64,000 nt of DNA from Ruminococcus_G sp050944415. GTDB taxonomy: Bacteria > Bacillota > Clostridia > Lachnospirales > Lachnospiraceae. The position numbers were made by a program, and so were the translations under genes. The notes beneath the pieces are model-generated. The model made no database searches, was not told the DNA's origin, and saw only the letters and a list, made by a program, of their open reading frames with translations. The stretch lies in NCBI GenBank assembly GCA_050944415.1, contig JBMNRA010000005.1:3105-67104 (forward strand), in the 5' to 3' direction. This document shows positions 8,204-18,262 of this stretch, one piece after another (positions within the stretch are counted from its first letter, which is position 1; the number at the start of each line of letters is the position of its first letter).

Positions 8204-8896
8204 ATGAAGCACATTTTCTTTGTGGAGGACGATTCGAGTTTAATCAACGGTCTATCTTTTGCAATCAAGAAACAAGGCTATGAATTGACGATTGCCCGCA
8301 CCAGTGTGGAGGCCGAACAACTATGGGAAAACGGGAATTATGATCTGGTAATTTTGGATGTGACATTGCCGGACGGTTCGGGTTTCGACCTATGCCGAAA
8401 AATCCGGACATCCTCCAAAGTACCGATTATGTTTTTGACGGCTGCCGATGAGGAAACGGATATTATTATGGGGCTTGATATTGGCGGCGATGATTATATG
8501 ACAAAACCATTCAAGCTGGCTGTGTTTCTTTCCCGGATCAATGCCTTGCTGCGCCGCAGCGAAAACTTTAATCAGGAGCAGGCCGGGCCAGAACTGCAAT
8601 CTAATGGAATTAGGGTTCAACTTCTCAAACAGGAAGTTACTAAAAACGGGGTTTCTCTTGACTTGACGGCCAGCGAATATAAACTGCTGTGTCTATTTAT
8701 GGAAAACCCTAACATCATTCTTTCTCCAGAGCAAATTTTGAGCAAGCTCTGGGATTGTGACGAGAAATACATCAATAACAATACTCTGACCGTGTATATC
8801 CGGCGGCTTCGCACAAAAGTAGAAGATAACCCTGCCGATCCTCAAAAGATTGTGACCGTTCGACGTATGGGGTATAAATGGAGTACGGCGGGGTGA
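8204..8896 (+). CDS. OmpR-family response regulator (Bce/VanR-like)
   Basis: A 230-residue regulator. The N-terminal receiver domain has acidic FVEDD near residue 7, phosphoacceptor Asp52 in ILDVTLPDGSG, T80 in FLTAADE and K102 in the TKPF motif. The C-terminal winged helix (about 130-228) contains LDLTASEYKLLCLF and YIRRLRTKVED. AAGGATGG precedes the ATG. The kinase follows 8 bases after the stop, then two ABC transporter pairs, the usual order of antimicrobial-peptide sensing and detoxification modules. It probably binds the ACA-N4-TGT palindromes found upstream of both transporter copies (see 9927-9944 and 12663-12678). Confidence 0.93.
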   Translation: MKHIFFVEDDSSLINGLSFAIKKQGYELTIARTSVEAEQLWENGNYDLVILDVTLPDGSGFDLCRKIRTSSKVPIMFLTAADEETDIIMGLDIGGDDYMTKPFKLAVFLSRINALLRRSENFNQEQAGPELQSNGIRVQLLKQEVTKNGVSLDLTASEYKLLCLFMENPNIILSPEQILSKLWDCDEKYINNNTLTVYIRRLRTKVEDNPADPQKIVTVRRMGYKWSTAG

Positions 8897-8904
8897 GGTG
8901 AGCC

Positions 8905-9942
8905 ATGAAAATACTGGTCAATCGAAAAATTAAACGTCTTTTTCTGTGTGTGTTGCTATCGCTGGCAGCGTTCACCGCGGCTTCTGTTCTCACTATTTGC
9001 TTGGGACTGAAAAACGCGGCCCTTTATATGGCAATCGCCGCCGTGTTGATGACGCTCATAATTTTCGCTGTTCTGTATTGGTATTTTCGAGATCAAAGCA
9101 AAACCATGAATGATGCCATAGCACAAATTCGGGAATATATTGCTGGGAACCGAAATGCCCGTATTGAATGCGATGATGAGGGAGACTTATACCGGCTGTT
9201 TCATGAGGTGAATTCCCTGGTCACGATTTTGAACGCTCATGCCGAGAATGAAGGGCGCGCCAAAACCTTTATGAAGGATACCATTTCTGATATTTCCCAT
9301 CAGTTGAAAACGCCGTTGGCTGCACTCAATATTTACAATGGCTTGATGCAGCAGGAAGTCAACGATAGCCCAGAGCTGAAAAAGTTCACCTCTCTCTCCG
9401 AGCAGGAATTAGATCGGATTGAAAACCTTGTCCAAAACCTTTTGAAAATTACTAAACTGGATGCAGGAACAATCACTCTGGAAAAGGCCCCTCAAAATGT
9501 TGCGGATATGATGGGCTATATCGAAAGGCATTTTGCCTATCAGGCACAACAGCAGGAAAAAACGCTCATTCTCTCCGGAAATGAAGAAATTACCCTCGTC
9601 TGCGACCAGACTTGGCTAATCGAAGCAATCAGCAATATCGTGAAAAATGCTTTCGATCACACAAAGCCAGGAGCTACCATCCGTCTTACATGGCGTGCGT
9701 TTGCTTCTATGGTCCAGATTACTGTAAGCGATAATGGCAGCGGTATCCACCCGGAGGATCTGCCCCATATTTTCAAGCGGTTTTACCGCAGCCGTTTTTC
9801 AAAAGATACGCAGGGAATTGGTCTGGGATTACCATTGGCTAAAGTTATTATAGAAGATCATAATGGAACGATTGAGGTGAATAGTACGTTAGGCGTGGGG
9901 ACAACCTTTGCCATCAATTTTCTGAATCCTACAAAATTGTAG
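8905..9942 (+). CDS. Intramembrane-sensing-type histidine kinase (BceS-like)
   Basis: A 345-residue kinase. Two membrane helices (about 12-33 and 37-62) are separated by only a few residues, so there is almost no extracellular sensor domain; this is the hallmark of intramembrane-sensing kinases that depend on a partner ABC transporter. A HAMP-like stretch follows. The H-box is DISHQLKTPLAAL with phosphoacceptor His132, then N-box NIVKNAFDH, and G boxes DNGSGI and GIGLGLPLAK. The final codons (CCT ACA AAA TTG TAG) lie inside a perfect palindrome that recurs upstream of the second transporter copy, so the stop codon overlaps a likely operator. Substrate class (a peptide antibiotic) is an inference from architecture. 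Confidence 0.93.
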   Translation: MKILVNRKIKRLFLCVLLSLAAFTAASVLTICLGLKNAALYMAIAAVLMTLIIFAVLYWYFRDQSKTMNDAIAQIREYIAGNRNARIECDDEGDLYRLFHEVNSLVTILNAHAENEGRAKTFMKDTISDISHQLKTPLAALNIYNGLMQQEVNDSPELKKFTSLSEQELDRIENLVQNLLKITKLDAGTITLEKAPQNVADMMGYIERHFAYQAQQQEKTLILSGNEEITLVCDQTWLIEAISNIVKNAFDHTKPGATIRLTWRAFASMVQITVSDNGSGIHPEDLPHIFKRFYRSRFSKDTQGIGLGLPLAKVIIEDHNGTIEVNSTLGVGTTFAINFLNPTKL

Positions 9943-9944
9943 GA
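9927..9944. promoter_or_regulatory. Palindromic operator upstream of the first ABC pair (ACA-N4-TGT)
   Basis: The 18-bp perfect palindrome TCCTACAAAATTGTAGGA overlaps the stop codon of the kinase gene. Its ACA-N4-TGT core resembles inverted repeats described for BceR-type regulators. The core and about 70 downstream bases, including GCAGTAGGGTTGACGTG, are conserved before the second copy. Confidence 0.65.
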
Positions 9945-10015
9945 TTCCAGTCATAATGCAGTAGGGTTGACGTGCTACTCTTTCTATACCAAAACAGAAA
10001 GAGGTGTTACACGAT

Positions 10016-10695
<680 letters not shown>

Positions 10696-10699
<4 letters not shown>

Positions 10700-12513
10700 G
10701 AAGTTATTTGAGCTTGATCCCAATCTCTGCAAAGGTTCACCGGCGGCAAAACCGCATGACGCTGCTCTGCATTATTCTCGCCGTGTTTATGGTCACAGCC
10801 ATTTTCAGCATGGCGGAAATGGGCGCCCGGATGGAACAATCCAGGCTGGCAGATAAGCATGGTGATTTTTCGCTCCTTGACAGTCTGATGGACACCGCCA
10901 TGGGACAGACGCTGATGATTACGGCGGCTGGAATGTTTTTGCTGCTTCTGATGGCCGGTGTGTTGATGATCTCCAGCAGCATTAACAGCAGTGTGGCGCA
11001 GCGCACTCAGTTCTTTGGCATGATGCATTGCATCGGTATGAGTAAGCAGCAGATTATCCGCTTTGTCCGTCTGGAAGCCCTAAATTGGTGCAAAACCGCC
11101 GTTCCCATTGGACTTGTCCTTGGAATTTTGGCTTCCTGGATATTATGCGCTGCCTTACGATTTCTTGTCGGAGAAGAATTTTCCAACATTCCGCTGTTTG
11201 GTATCAGCGGCATTGGAATTGTCAGCGGTATTTTGGTGGGCGTGATTACTGTCCTGCTGGCGACGAGGACCCCAGCCAAACACGCAGCAAAGGTGTCTCC
11301 CATTGCAGCGGTTTCTGGAAACTCCGAAAAGATAAAAACGGGTCACCACGCCGTCCATACAGGCTTTCTCAGGATTGAAACGGCGCTGGGGGTTCATCAT
11401 GCTGTGGCCGCAAAGAAAAATCTGTTTTTGATGACTGGCTCCTTTGCCCTGAGTATTATTCTGTTTTTGAGCTTTTCTGTCCTGATTGATTTTGTCGATC
11501 ACCTGATGCCGCAATCGGCTGCCGCTTCTGATATTGACATTTCAAGCAGCGACGGGGCCAATTCTATCGACAACGATCTGATGCAGACACTTGCAAATAT
11601 GGAAGGGGTCAAACAGGTTTACGGACGCAGAAGCAGTTTCGACGTGGCTGCCGGTTTGGATGGAGACACGACCCTTTCCAGCACTGTGGATTTGGTTTCC
11701 TTTGACGATTTTGACCTAAAGGCTCTCCAAAAAGACGGTACGCTTCGCTGGGGCAGTGACTTGTCAAAGGTCTATGGCGACAGCGGGTATGTCCTTGCAA
11801 CCTGGGACCGGAACAGTTCCTGGGCCGTGGGAGATGTCATCTTTGTGGGAAACGAGCAGCTCACGATTGCCGGGCTGTTGAAACATGACCCGTTCAGCGG
11901 AGATGGCCTCACTGGCGGGAAGATCACGCTGATTACATCTGGCGAGACATTCACCCGGTTGACTGGTATCACCGACTATTCGCTTATTATGATTCAGACA
12001 ACTTCCAGTGCGACGGATGAGGATGTAGCTGCGATTCGCCAAATCGTGGAGGAAAACGGTTACATCATGAGTGATAAAAGGGATCAACGCACATCCGGCA
12101 CCTATTTTGCCTTTGTTGCCTGCGTCTATGCTTTCCTTGGTATTATCACACTGGTTACTGTGATGAACATCATGAACAGCATCTCTATGAGTGTATCGGC
12201 CCGCATCAAGCAGTATGGTTCCATGCGGGCGGTGGGCATGGATGGCCGCCAGCTTTCCAAGATGATTCTGGCAGAAGCTTTTACCTATGCTTTTTGGGGC
12301 TGCATCATCGGTTGCGCGATTGGCCTGCCCTTCAGCAAAATGATGTACGATTTCCTTATCACGGACCAATTCCCTTATGCGTCCTGGAGTCTGCCTATCG
12401 GGTCGCTGGCCGTCATCGTCCTGTTTGTTATTGCCGCGGCGGTGCTTGCCGCTTATTCTCCGGCAAAACGGATACGAACAATCTCGGTGACGGAAACCAT
12501 CAACGAACTGTAA
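10696..12513 (+). CDS. FtsX-like ABC permease, copy 1, lacking the first extracellular domain
   Basis: Permease of 605 residues with eight predicted helices in two FtsX-type units. Helix 1 (about 20-40) is followed by only about 30 residues before helix 2. Helices 2-4 carry SSVAQRTQFFGMMHCIGMS, the FtsX cytoplasmic loop. Helix 5 (about 243-263) precedes an extracellular domain of about 210 residues and three final helices with ARIKQYGSMRAVGMDG. The paralogue at 13167-15500 has about 170 extra residues exactly between helices 1 and 2, so this copy has lost (or never had) the first extracellular domain. The start at 10696 has GGGAGGTG upstream and overlaps the ATPase stop. Confidence 0.9.
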
Positions 12514-12521
12514 CGGCAGTT

Positions 12522-12614
12522 ATGAGCCGATACAAACATAGGAAAAAGCGTGCCATGAGGGCGTTGAGAAAAAAGGAAAGCAAAGGGCTATACGGAATTA
12601 TCAGAACTTCCTGA
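12522..12614 (+). other. Possible very basic 30-codon ORF between the two transporter pairs
   Basis: A short frame beginning MSRYKHRKKRAMRALRKK lies in the 237-base gap between permease 1 and the second operator. No convincing ribosome binding site or family is seen. Another frame of the same stretch reads TELSELPEMYLNAVVAVAFY before a stop, which could be the tail of a decayed gene. Both are low-confidence remnants. Confidence 0.15.
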
Positions 12615-12662
12615 AATGTATCTGAATGCCGTTGTGGCCGTTGCTTTTTATTAACTGCAATT

Positions 12663-12678
12663 CCTACAAAATTGTAGG
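12663..12678. promoter_or_regulatory. Palindromic operator upstream of the second ABC pair (ACA-N4-TGT)
   Basis: The 16-bp perfect palindrome CCTACAAAATTGTAGG is identical in its core to the site at 9927-9944. The following sequence up to the ribosome binding site is also conserved. This indicates that the duplicated unit began at the operator. Confidence 0.65.
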
Positions 12679-12750
12679 GTTCTTGTCATAGTGCAGTAGG
12701 GTTGACGTGTTACCCTTTCTACATTAAAACAGAAAGAGGTGTTGCACGAC

Positions 12751-13170
12751 ATGGATTTGTTAGAGGTTAAGAAAATATCCAAAACATACGGGACCGGAGA
12801 GGGTACGGTCCACGCTTTGAAAAAGGCTGCCTTCTCTGTCCCCAAAGGCGAGTTTGTTGCGATTGTCGGTGAGTCTGGTTCCGGTAAAAGCACGCTGCTG
12901 AATATGATCGGTGCGCTGGATACTCCTGCTTCGGGGAAGGTGTTCATTGGCGGAAAAGATATGGTTTCGATGAAAGAGCGTAACCTGACGGTGCTGGGGC
13001 TGAAAGAGCGCCGCAACCATCTGCCCAGCCAGCTTTCCGGCGGCCAGCAGCAGCGTGTAGCGATAGGCCCCGCTCTGATTACCCGCAGTCAGAGTATCGC
13101 CCAGACCGCTGACCGCATTTTGCAGGTATCGGACGGTGTGGTGACGGATTTTGGGAGGTGCAAGGAATGA
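12751..13170 (+). pseudogene. Internally deleted ABC ATPase, copy 2 (catalytic core lost, frame kept)
   Basis: A 139-residue paralogue of the ATPase at 10016-10699. It keeps Walker A (GESGSGKST), the signature LSGGQQQR and the C-terminal tail. It lacks 47 codons between NLTV and LGLKERR (Q-loop and helical start) and 41 codons between ALITR and SQSIAQ (Walker B, D-loop and H-loop). The total deficit of 264 bases equals the sum of the two deletions bounded by short direct repeats in copy 1. Both deletions are in frame, and the ribosome binding site and ATGA overlap with permease 2 are preserved. It cannot hydrolyse ATP as a normal ABC ATPase; it may persist only to couple translation of the permease, with ATPase 1 serving both permeases (inference). 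Confidence 0.9.
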
Positions 13171-15500
13171 AAGGTTATCTGAGCCTGATCCCGATTTCTG
13201 CAAAGGTACGGAAACGCCAGAATCGAATGATGATTCTTTGCATTATCATTTCCGTCTTGCTTGTAACTACAATTTTTAGTGCCGCGGATATGATTATCCG
13301 AGGTGAGACGGTTACTATGCAGGCTAAACACGGCAACTGGCATATCCAGGTGAACAATATTTCGGATGAAATTGCTGAAGAAATCAGCAACCGCCCCGAT
13401 GTCACTGCCGTTGGATGGTCAGCGGTATTTAATGAGGATGCCGACCAGCCTTATACCATAGGTGAACGAAAAGCAACACTATACGGTACGGATGAAACTT
13501 ATCTGGCACAGTTGGCCAATGGCATGGAGGAAGGCGCTTTCCCTCAGAGTGGCAAAAAAGTGGTACTCAGTTCAAATGCCAAACTTGCACTGGATGTACA
13601 GTTGGGCGATTCTGTGACAGTTCAAACACCGGCAGGAAATGTAGATTTTATTATATCCGGCTTTGGTTCAGATGATCAGGAGTATTACGAAGGGCAGACA
13701 TACTTGGTTGCTGTTTATATGACAAAGGATGCCTTCGTATCACTGATGAACGAAAATGGCATTTCGGACTATGCCTCCGCCTGCTATGTGCAGTTTCAAA
13801 GTGCGGCAAAGGCGGCCGACGCCATTGCTGAAATTCAAGCACAGTATAACCTGCCGGAAGGCAGTATCCGTGAAAATACCGCTATTATGGGCCTTGCCGG
13901 ACAAAGCAGCAACGAGTCCATGCAAAACGTCTACGGGTTAGCGGTCACTCTGTTTATTATGGTTCTGATGGCCGGGGTGTTGATGATCTCCGGCAGCATG
14001 AACAGCCAGGTGGCTCAGCGAACAAAGTTCTTTGGCATGATGCGCTGCATCGGTGCGAGCCGCAAACAAGTGATTCGATTTGTAAGGCTGGAGGCGCTCA
14101 ACTGGTGTAAAACAGCCATCCCGATTGGTCTTATCGTAGGTACAGTCATTACATGGTCCGTCTGTGCGTTGCTTCGCTACGGGATTGGCGGTGAATTTGC
14201 GGGCACTCCGGTCTTTGCACTCAGCCCGGTTGGATTGATAAGCGGCGCGGCGGTGGGCCTCGTGACAGTTCTGCTGGCGGCGCAGGCTCCCGCAAAACGT
14301 GCGGCAAATGTTTCTCCAATGGCAGCCGTTTCCGGAAGTAGCGAGACGGTCCCTACGACACACCGCACGGCGAGATTGATTTTTGGAAAAGTCGAATGGA
14401 CATTAGGGGTTCATCATGCAACCGCTTCTAAGAAAAACTGGTTCCTCATGACAGCCAGTTTTTCCCTGAGCATCATCTTATTCCTTTGCTTCTCAGTAGG
14501 GCTTGATTTTGCTCGTGAATTGGTGCCATCTCTGCGGTCCTGGCAGCCGGAAATTACTTTGAACGGGTATGCAAATGCCCTTCTGCTGGAGCCGGATCTG
14601 CTGAATAAAATTCAGGAAATTCCCCATGTGGAAGATGCCTATGGTACTGCGTACCTCGAAAATGTCCCTGCCGTATCCTCCAGAGAAGGGATCGACCATG
14701 TTAATCTCATGTCTTATACGGACTATTTGCTGGATAGCACAGCAGATAGCGTAGTTGAAGGTGATTTGTCTGCCATCTACGGGAATAACGGACAGGTTAT
14801 GACGATCAGCAACAAAGACAATCCTTTACAGGTTGGGGATACGATTCAGATTGGCGGAAAGGAAGTTACCATTACCTGTGCTGTTTCCGATGGCGTATAT
14901 TCCAGTGAATACAGTGTAATTTGTTCTGCTGAAACCTTTGAATGGCTGACAGGAGAAACAAATTACAGCCTGATTGGCATACGACTGGATGACGATGCAG
15001 GGGATGAAACAATCCGGCAAATTAACAATCTGGTTGGCAGCGATGTTATTTTTGATGATTTGCGGCAAAGCAATCAGGAAGATGCGGTAACTTACCTGGC
15101 AGTACAGTTTGTGCTATACAGTTTCCTTGCAATTATTGCGATGATTACGCTGTTCAATATCATCAACAGCATTTCGATGAGTGTGACAGCCCGTATCAAA
15201 CAATATGGCGCAATGCGAGCGGTTGGAATGGATGGCGGTCAGCTTGCGCGCATGATTACAGCGGAATCTCTCACCTATGCTGTTTCTGGCCTTGTAGTGG
15301 GTTGCGTGGCTGGATTACTTCTGAGTCGATATCTGTACATCATGTTGCTAACGAGATATTTTGGTACAGCTTGGAGTTTGCCAGTACTGCTACTCTGTAT
15401 TATCTTCCTGTTCGATTTTGCGGCTGCTTTTCTGGCAGCTTATACACCATCAAAACGGATACGCAATATGGCGATCACAGAAACGATCAACGAGTTGTAA
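13167..15500 (+). CDS. FtsX-like ABC permease, copy 2, full length
   Basis: Permease of 777 residues with two FtsX units: helix 1 (about 20-40), a first extracellular domain (about 45-240), helices 2-4, then helix 5, a second extracellular domain and helices 6-8. Both cytoplasmic FtsX loops are present (SQVAQRTKFFGMMRCIGAS and ARIKQYGAMRAVGMDG). It is clearly paralogous to the 605-residue permease upstream. GGGAGGTG precedes the ATG at 13167, which overlaps the stop of the truncated ATPase. Since its own ATPase is damaged, it probably depends on the intact ATPase at 10016-10699. The proposed role is antimicrobial-peptide resistance or sensing with the adjacent two-component system. Confidence 0.9.
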   Translation: MKGYLSLIPISAKVRKRQNRMMILCIIISVLLVTTIFSAADMIIRGETVTMQAKHGNWHIQVNNISDEIAEEISNRPDVTAVGWSAVFNEDADQPYTIGERKATLYGTDETYLAQLANGMEEGAFPQSGKKVVLSSNAKLALDVQLGDSVTVQTPAGNVDFIISGFGSDDQEYYEGQTYLVAVYMTKDAFVSLMNENGISDYASACYVQFQSAAKAADAIAEIQAQYNLPEGSIRENTAIMGLAGQSSNESMQNVYGLAVTLFIMVLMAGVLMISGSMNSQVAQRTKFFGMMRCIGASRKQVIRFVRLEALNWCKTAIPIGLIVGTVITWSVCALLRYGIGGEFAGTPVFALSPVGLISGAAVGLVTVLLAAQAPAKRAANVSPMAAVSGSSETVPTTHRTARLIFGKVEWTLGVHHATASKKNWFLMTASFSLSIILFLCFSVGLDFARELVPSLRSWQPEITLNGYANALLLEPDLLNKIQEIPHVEDAYGTAYLENVPAVSSREGIDHVNLMSYTDYLLDSTADSVVEGDLSAIYGNNGQVMTISNKDNPLQVGDTIQIGGKEVTITCAVSDGVYSSEYSVICSAETFEWLTGETNYSLIGIRLDDDAGDETIRQINNLVGSDVIFDDLRQSNQEDAVTYLAVQFVLYSFLAIIAMITLFNIINSISMSVTARIKQYGAMRAVGMDGGQLARMITAESLTYAVSGLVVGCVAGLLLSRYLYIMLLTRYFGTAWSLPVLLLCIIFLFDFAAAFLAAYTPSKRIRNMAITETINEL

Positions 15501-16103
15501 TGAGCCACGTTTTAGAGTTATATGTTGAAAACGTTAAAGTAGCTTATCTGACTCCTGGTGAGTCACTTCTTATCCTGGTCGATCACGGGCCGCCCCCTGC
15601 GGATGGTCAGAGCATCCGTTAATACGATAACATCAAAAGGGCCGAGCGGTTATTTGGTGGCTGATGACCGGCCTGTGGCAGGCTGGAAAGTGACAGGACG
15701 CGCAGCACAAGGGACCGTGCCACTCACCGAAACTTACTGCGAATATGGCGCCGACCACATATCGGTGGTGTTGCGTCGGACTAACTGGCGCAGCATTTCT
15801 TTGATTATAGATATGAGTATTACACTTGGGCTGGCTATAGCAAACGGGTAAATCCCTGCACCGCTCACCACATCAGCGTGAAAAACCTGAAAAAGCTGGT
15901 AACTGATGATCTTCGCAGAGTAACACATTCCAGCACCTTTATGAAGAAAGATAAAAGGACAGTTGACGGATGAACGCTTATACTTTGACAGAGTTTTTCG
16001 CCGAATACATATAGCATCCATCTGTTCCTTTGGGAGGTGGAGGTGAAGGCGGCGCTGCCGCCGGTTCTTGGCATCTGCGCATACCGCTATATCAGTAAAT
16101 CCT
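15501..16103. other. Decayed mobile-element region between permease 2 and the DUF5721-like gene
   Basis: About 600 bases without an intact gene. It contains the serine-recombinase fragment at 15785-15973. On the opposite strand (about 16090-15980) is a short frame with NRRQRRLHLHLPKEQMDAI, faintly reminiscent of MobC/ribbon-helix-helix proteins of mobilisable elements. The first 280 bases hold broken frames I cannot assign. It is read as the scar of an integrated element that brought in the two-component/ABC island. Confidence 0.55.
15785..15973 (+). pseudogene. Fragment of a large serine recombinase (TndX/Tn4451-like)
   Basis: The frame reads AQHFFDYRYEYYTWAGYSK, then RVNPCTAHHISVKNLKKLV and TDDLRRVT before a stop at 15971. 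The C-T-A-H-H-I element followed by a leucine-rich helix ending DLRRVT is the end of the zinc-ribbon and start of the coiled coil of TndX-type resolvases. An earlier Cys of the ribbon (YxxC) is Trp here. There is no N-terminal catalytic serine domain, and the frame closes early, so this is a non-functional remnant. Confidence 0.6.
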
Positions 16104-16607
16104 TCACATAGATTCAAAGGTGATGTTCCGGCTTTTGAAAAAACGGGTTACCTTATCATCCCAGGCATAATCCACGGATTTGTCCATGGTGAAAAAGCGG
16201 AGGGATGTTCCTGTGACGCAGGTAAGGGAAGTGCCGTCAAACTGGCAGTTTAAGTACAGGCCGAAGATATCATCCTCTCTCAGGGAGAGACTGTTTTCCA
16301 GAAGAAGCTGCCTTGTCTCATTTTTGTTCAGCTGGAACACGATCTTAAAATAAAGGGGCGTGTGCTTCCCTTTGATCAGGGAAAAACAAAAGGGGCGTAT
16401 TTCGCTCCAGCTGATGTGAGTTTCTTCCCGGGCCTTTAAAAGCTCCGCCTCTCCGGCATCATAGAAGTCGGGATGCAGCTGACCGTCTATGGTGTATGTC
16501 ACATTGGTGGTAAGGGTCAGTTCCTGCAGTTTAAAATGATCAAAGGTGTCCTTTAAAAGCAGCTGTGACATAAAATATTTAATCTCAGAGATGGTAAATG
16601 CCTTCAT
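16104..16607 (-). CDS. DUF5721-like protein of unknown function
   Basis: A 167-residue soluble protein without signal peptide or membrane helix. The N-terminus (KAFTISEIKYFMSQLLLKDTFDHF) and the ITYTIDGQLHPDFYD-type segment resemble the DUF5721 family common in Lachnospiraceae. The middle is beta-rich with LIKGKHTPLYFKIVFQL. It lies between the mobile remnants and the citrate synthase promoter, transcribed away from citrate synthase. No function can be inferred. The family name is from memory and should be treated as probable. Confidence 0.7.
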   Translation of the reverse strand: MKAFTISEIKYFMSQLLLKDTFDHFKLQELTLTTNVTYTIDGQLHPDFYDAGEAELLKAREETHISWSEIRPFCFSLIKGKHTPLYFKIVFQLNKNETRQLLLENSLSLREDDIFGLYLNCQFDGTSLTCVTGTSLRFFTMDKSVDYAWDDKVTRFFKSRNITFESM

Positions 16608-16702
16608 GAAATGTTCCTTTCTTTCCTACCACTTTATCATGTGAAACGGCAGAATGTCAACGTGAAAGGGAAGCCGTTTCCGGACGCTGAAAAAAAATTA
16701 AG

Positions 16703-16731
16703 TTGAAATATACTGATATTTCCGCTATAAT
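16703..16731 (+). promoter_or_regulatory. SigmaA promoter of citrate synthase
   Basis: TTGAAA (16703-16708), 17-base spacer, TATAAT (16726-16731). The predicted start near 16738 fixes translation at the downstream TTG. Confidence 0.88.
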
Positions 16732-16762
16732 ATTTCAAAATTCATTTAAGGAGGCAGAAGGA

Positions 16763-18136
16763 TTGAGTTCAGTAAACGAGGAAAAGAGTTCTGTAATTAA
16801 AGAGCAGGACTTTGAAGAATTATTAAAATACTGTATGAGTTCCGGAAAAATCAATCCGGATTTGTATGCAGAGTATGATGTAAAGAGAGGCCTTCGTGAT
16901 TCTAATGGTAAAGGTGTGCTGACCGGACTGACGGAGATCTCCGATGTTGTGGCTTACGATATCGTAGACGGAAGAAAGATCCCCAGTGACGGAAGGCTTT
17001 ATTATCAGGGTTATGATGTAAGAGATCTGGTGGAAAGTCATAAGAATCGCCGGTTCGCGTTTGAAGAGATCACCTATCTGTTGATGTTTGGCGATCTTCC
17101 CAACAGGAAACAGATGGAGAAGTTCCTGGATATTCTTTTTGATATGCAGGATCTGTCGGGACGATTTATCAGGGACGTTATCATGAAAGCTTCCAATCCC
17201 AATATTATGAATGCGCTGCAGAGATGTATTCTGACTCTGTACAGTTATGACGACGCGCCGGATGATATTTCCGTGGCCAACGTGCTTCGTCAGTCTCTGG
17301 AGCTGATTGGAAAAATTCCGCTGATTGCGGTTTATTCCTATCATGCGTATCAGCATTTCCGCATGGACAAGACGCTGCTGATCCGTAATCCGGAGAGAGG
17401 TCTGTCAGTGGCTGAAAACATTCTTTACATGCTCAGAGAGGATGGAAAGTATACAGAGCTGGAGGCAAAGGTACTGGATACTGCGCTGGTGCTTCACGCA
17501 GAGCATGGCGGCGGTAACAACTCTTCCTTTACCACTCACGTGGTTACGTCGTCAGGTACGGATACTTACTCAGCCATTGCAGCGGCCATTGGTTCGCTGA
17601 AAGGACCGCGTCACGGCGGGGCTAACCTGAAAGTACAGGATATGTTTGAAAATATCATGGAAAACTGTTCTGACTGGACGGATGAAACCAGCATCCGGAA
17701 TTATCTGAATGATATTCTGGATAAAAAAGCGTTTGACCACAGCGGTCTGATCTACGGTATGGGTCACGCGGTTTATACCGAATCCGACCCCAGATGTGTC
17801 ATTCTGAAAAAATACGCGAAAAATCTGGCGGAAGAAAAAGGTCTGCAGGATCAGTTCGCGCTGTATGAGCTGGTAGAAAAGAATGCCGGAGAGCTTATTA
17901 TGAACAAGAGAAAGCTGTTTAAACCGGTTTGCGCCAACGTGGATTTCTACAGCGGATTTGTTTATAAGATGCTGGGCATCCCGAAAGAGCTGTTTACACC
18001 TATCTTTGCCATTTCACGTATGCCGGGCTGGTGTGCGCACCGTCTGGAAGAGCTGGTAAATCAGGGCAAGATCATACGTCCGGCCTATAAGTATGTGGGA
18101 ACTCACAAAGAATTCCATCCGGTGGAAGAAAGATAA
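16763..18136 (+). CDS. Citrate synthase
   Basis: Condenses acetyl-CoA and oxaloacetate to citrate in the cytosol. The 457-residue protein has the N-terminal family block LTEISDVVAYDI and RLYYQGYDVRDLVE, the catalytic His of LVLHAEHGGGNNSSFT, the second His/GHAVY block (IYGMGHAVYTESDPR) and the C-terminal NVDFYSGF. The start is a TTG at 16763 with AAGGAGG 9 bases upstream; the longer frame beginning at 16703 would start inside the -35 box and is rejected. It stands alone under its own promoter. The protein is of the long clostridial type, with an N-terminal extension compared with E. coli GltA. No other TCA-cycle genes are adjacent. Confidence 0.94.
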   Translation: MSSVNEEKSSVIKEQDFEELLKYCMSSGKINPDLYAEYDVKRGLRDSNGKGVLTGLTEISDVVAYDIVDGRKIPSDGRLYYQGYDVRDLVESHKNRRFAFEEITYLLMFGDLPNRKQMEKFLDILFDMQDLSGRFIRDVIMKASNPNIMNALQRCILTLYSYDDAPDDISVANVLRQSLELIGKIPLIAVYSYHAYQHFRMDKTLLIRNPERGLSVAENILYMLREDGKYTELEAKVLDTALVLHAEHGGGNNSSFTTHVVTSSGTDTYSAIAAAIGSLKGPRHGGANLKVQDMFENIMENCSDWTDETSIRNYLNDILDKKAFDHSGLIYGMGHAVYTESDPRCVILKKYAKNLAEEKGLQDQFALYELVEKNAGELIMNKRKLFKPVCANVDFYSGFVYKMLGIPKELFTPIFAISRMPGWCAHRLEELVNQGKIIRPAYKYVGTHKEFHPVEER

Positions 18137-18262
18137 TATCATACCCTTGTCAACAGAGAGTATATGTGATAGTATAATATGGTATTCAAAACTACGTAAG
18201 ACAGCGAAGAAAATGAATACATATCAATATCCATGTGATAGTTCTGGAGGCAGGTTGAAGAT

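Noticed and set aside
9967..9990. TTGACG/TATACC promoter before the first ABC ATPase
   Set aside because: The spacing is 12 bases, too short for sigmaA, and the -10-like box is not conserved in the second copy, so only the palindrome is listed as regulatory.
15980..16117. MobC-like gene on the minus strand
   Set aside because: Only one short motif-like stretch (NRRQRRLHLHLPKEQMDAI) is seen; the frame then runs antisense to the recombinase fragment. Kept only as part of the decayed region.
16703..16762. N-terminal extension of citrate synthase from 16703
   Set aside because: That start lies inside the -35 box of a very good promoter; the TTG at 16763 has a strong ribosome binding site.
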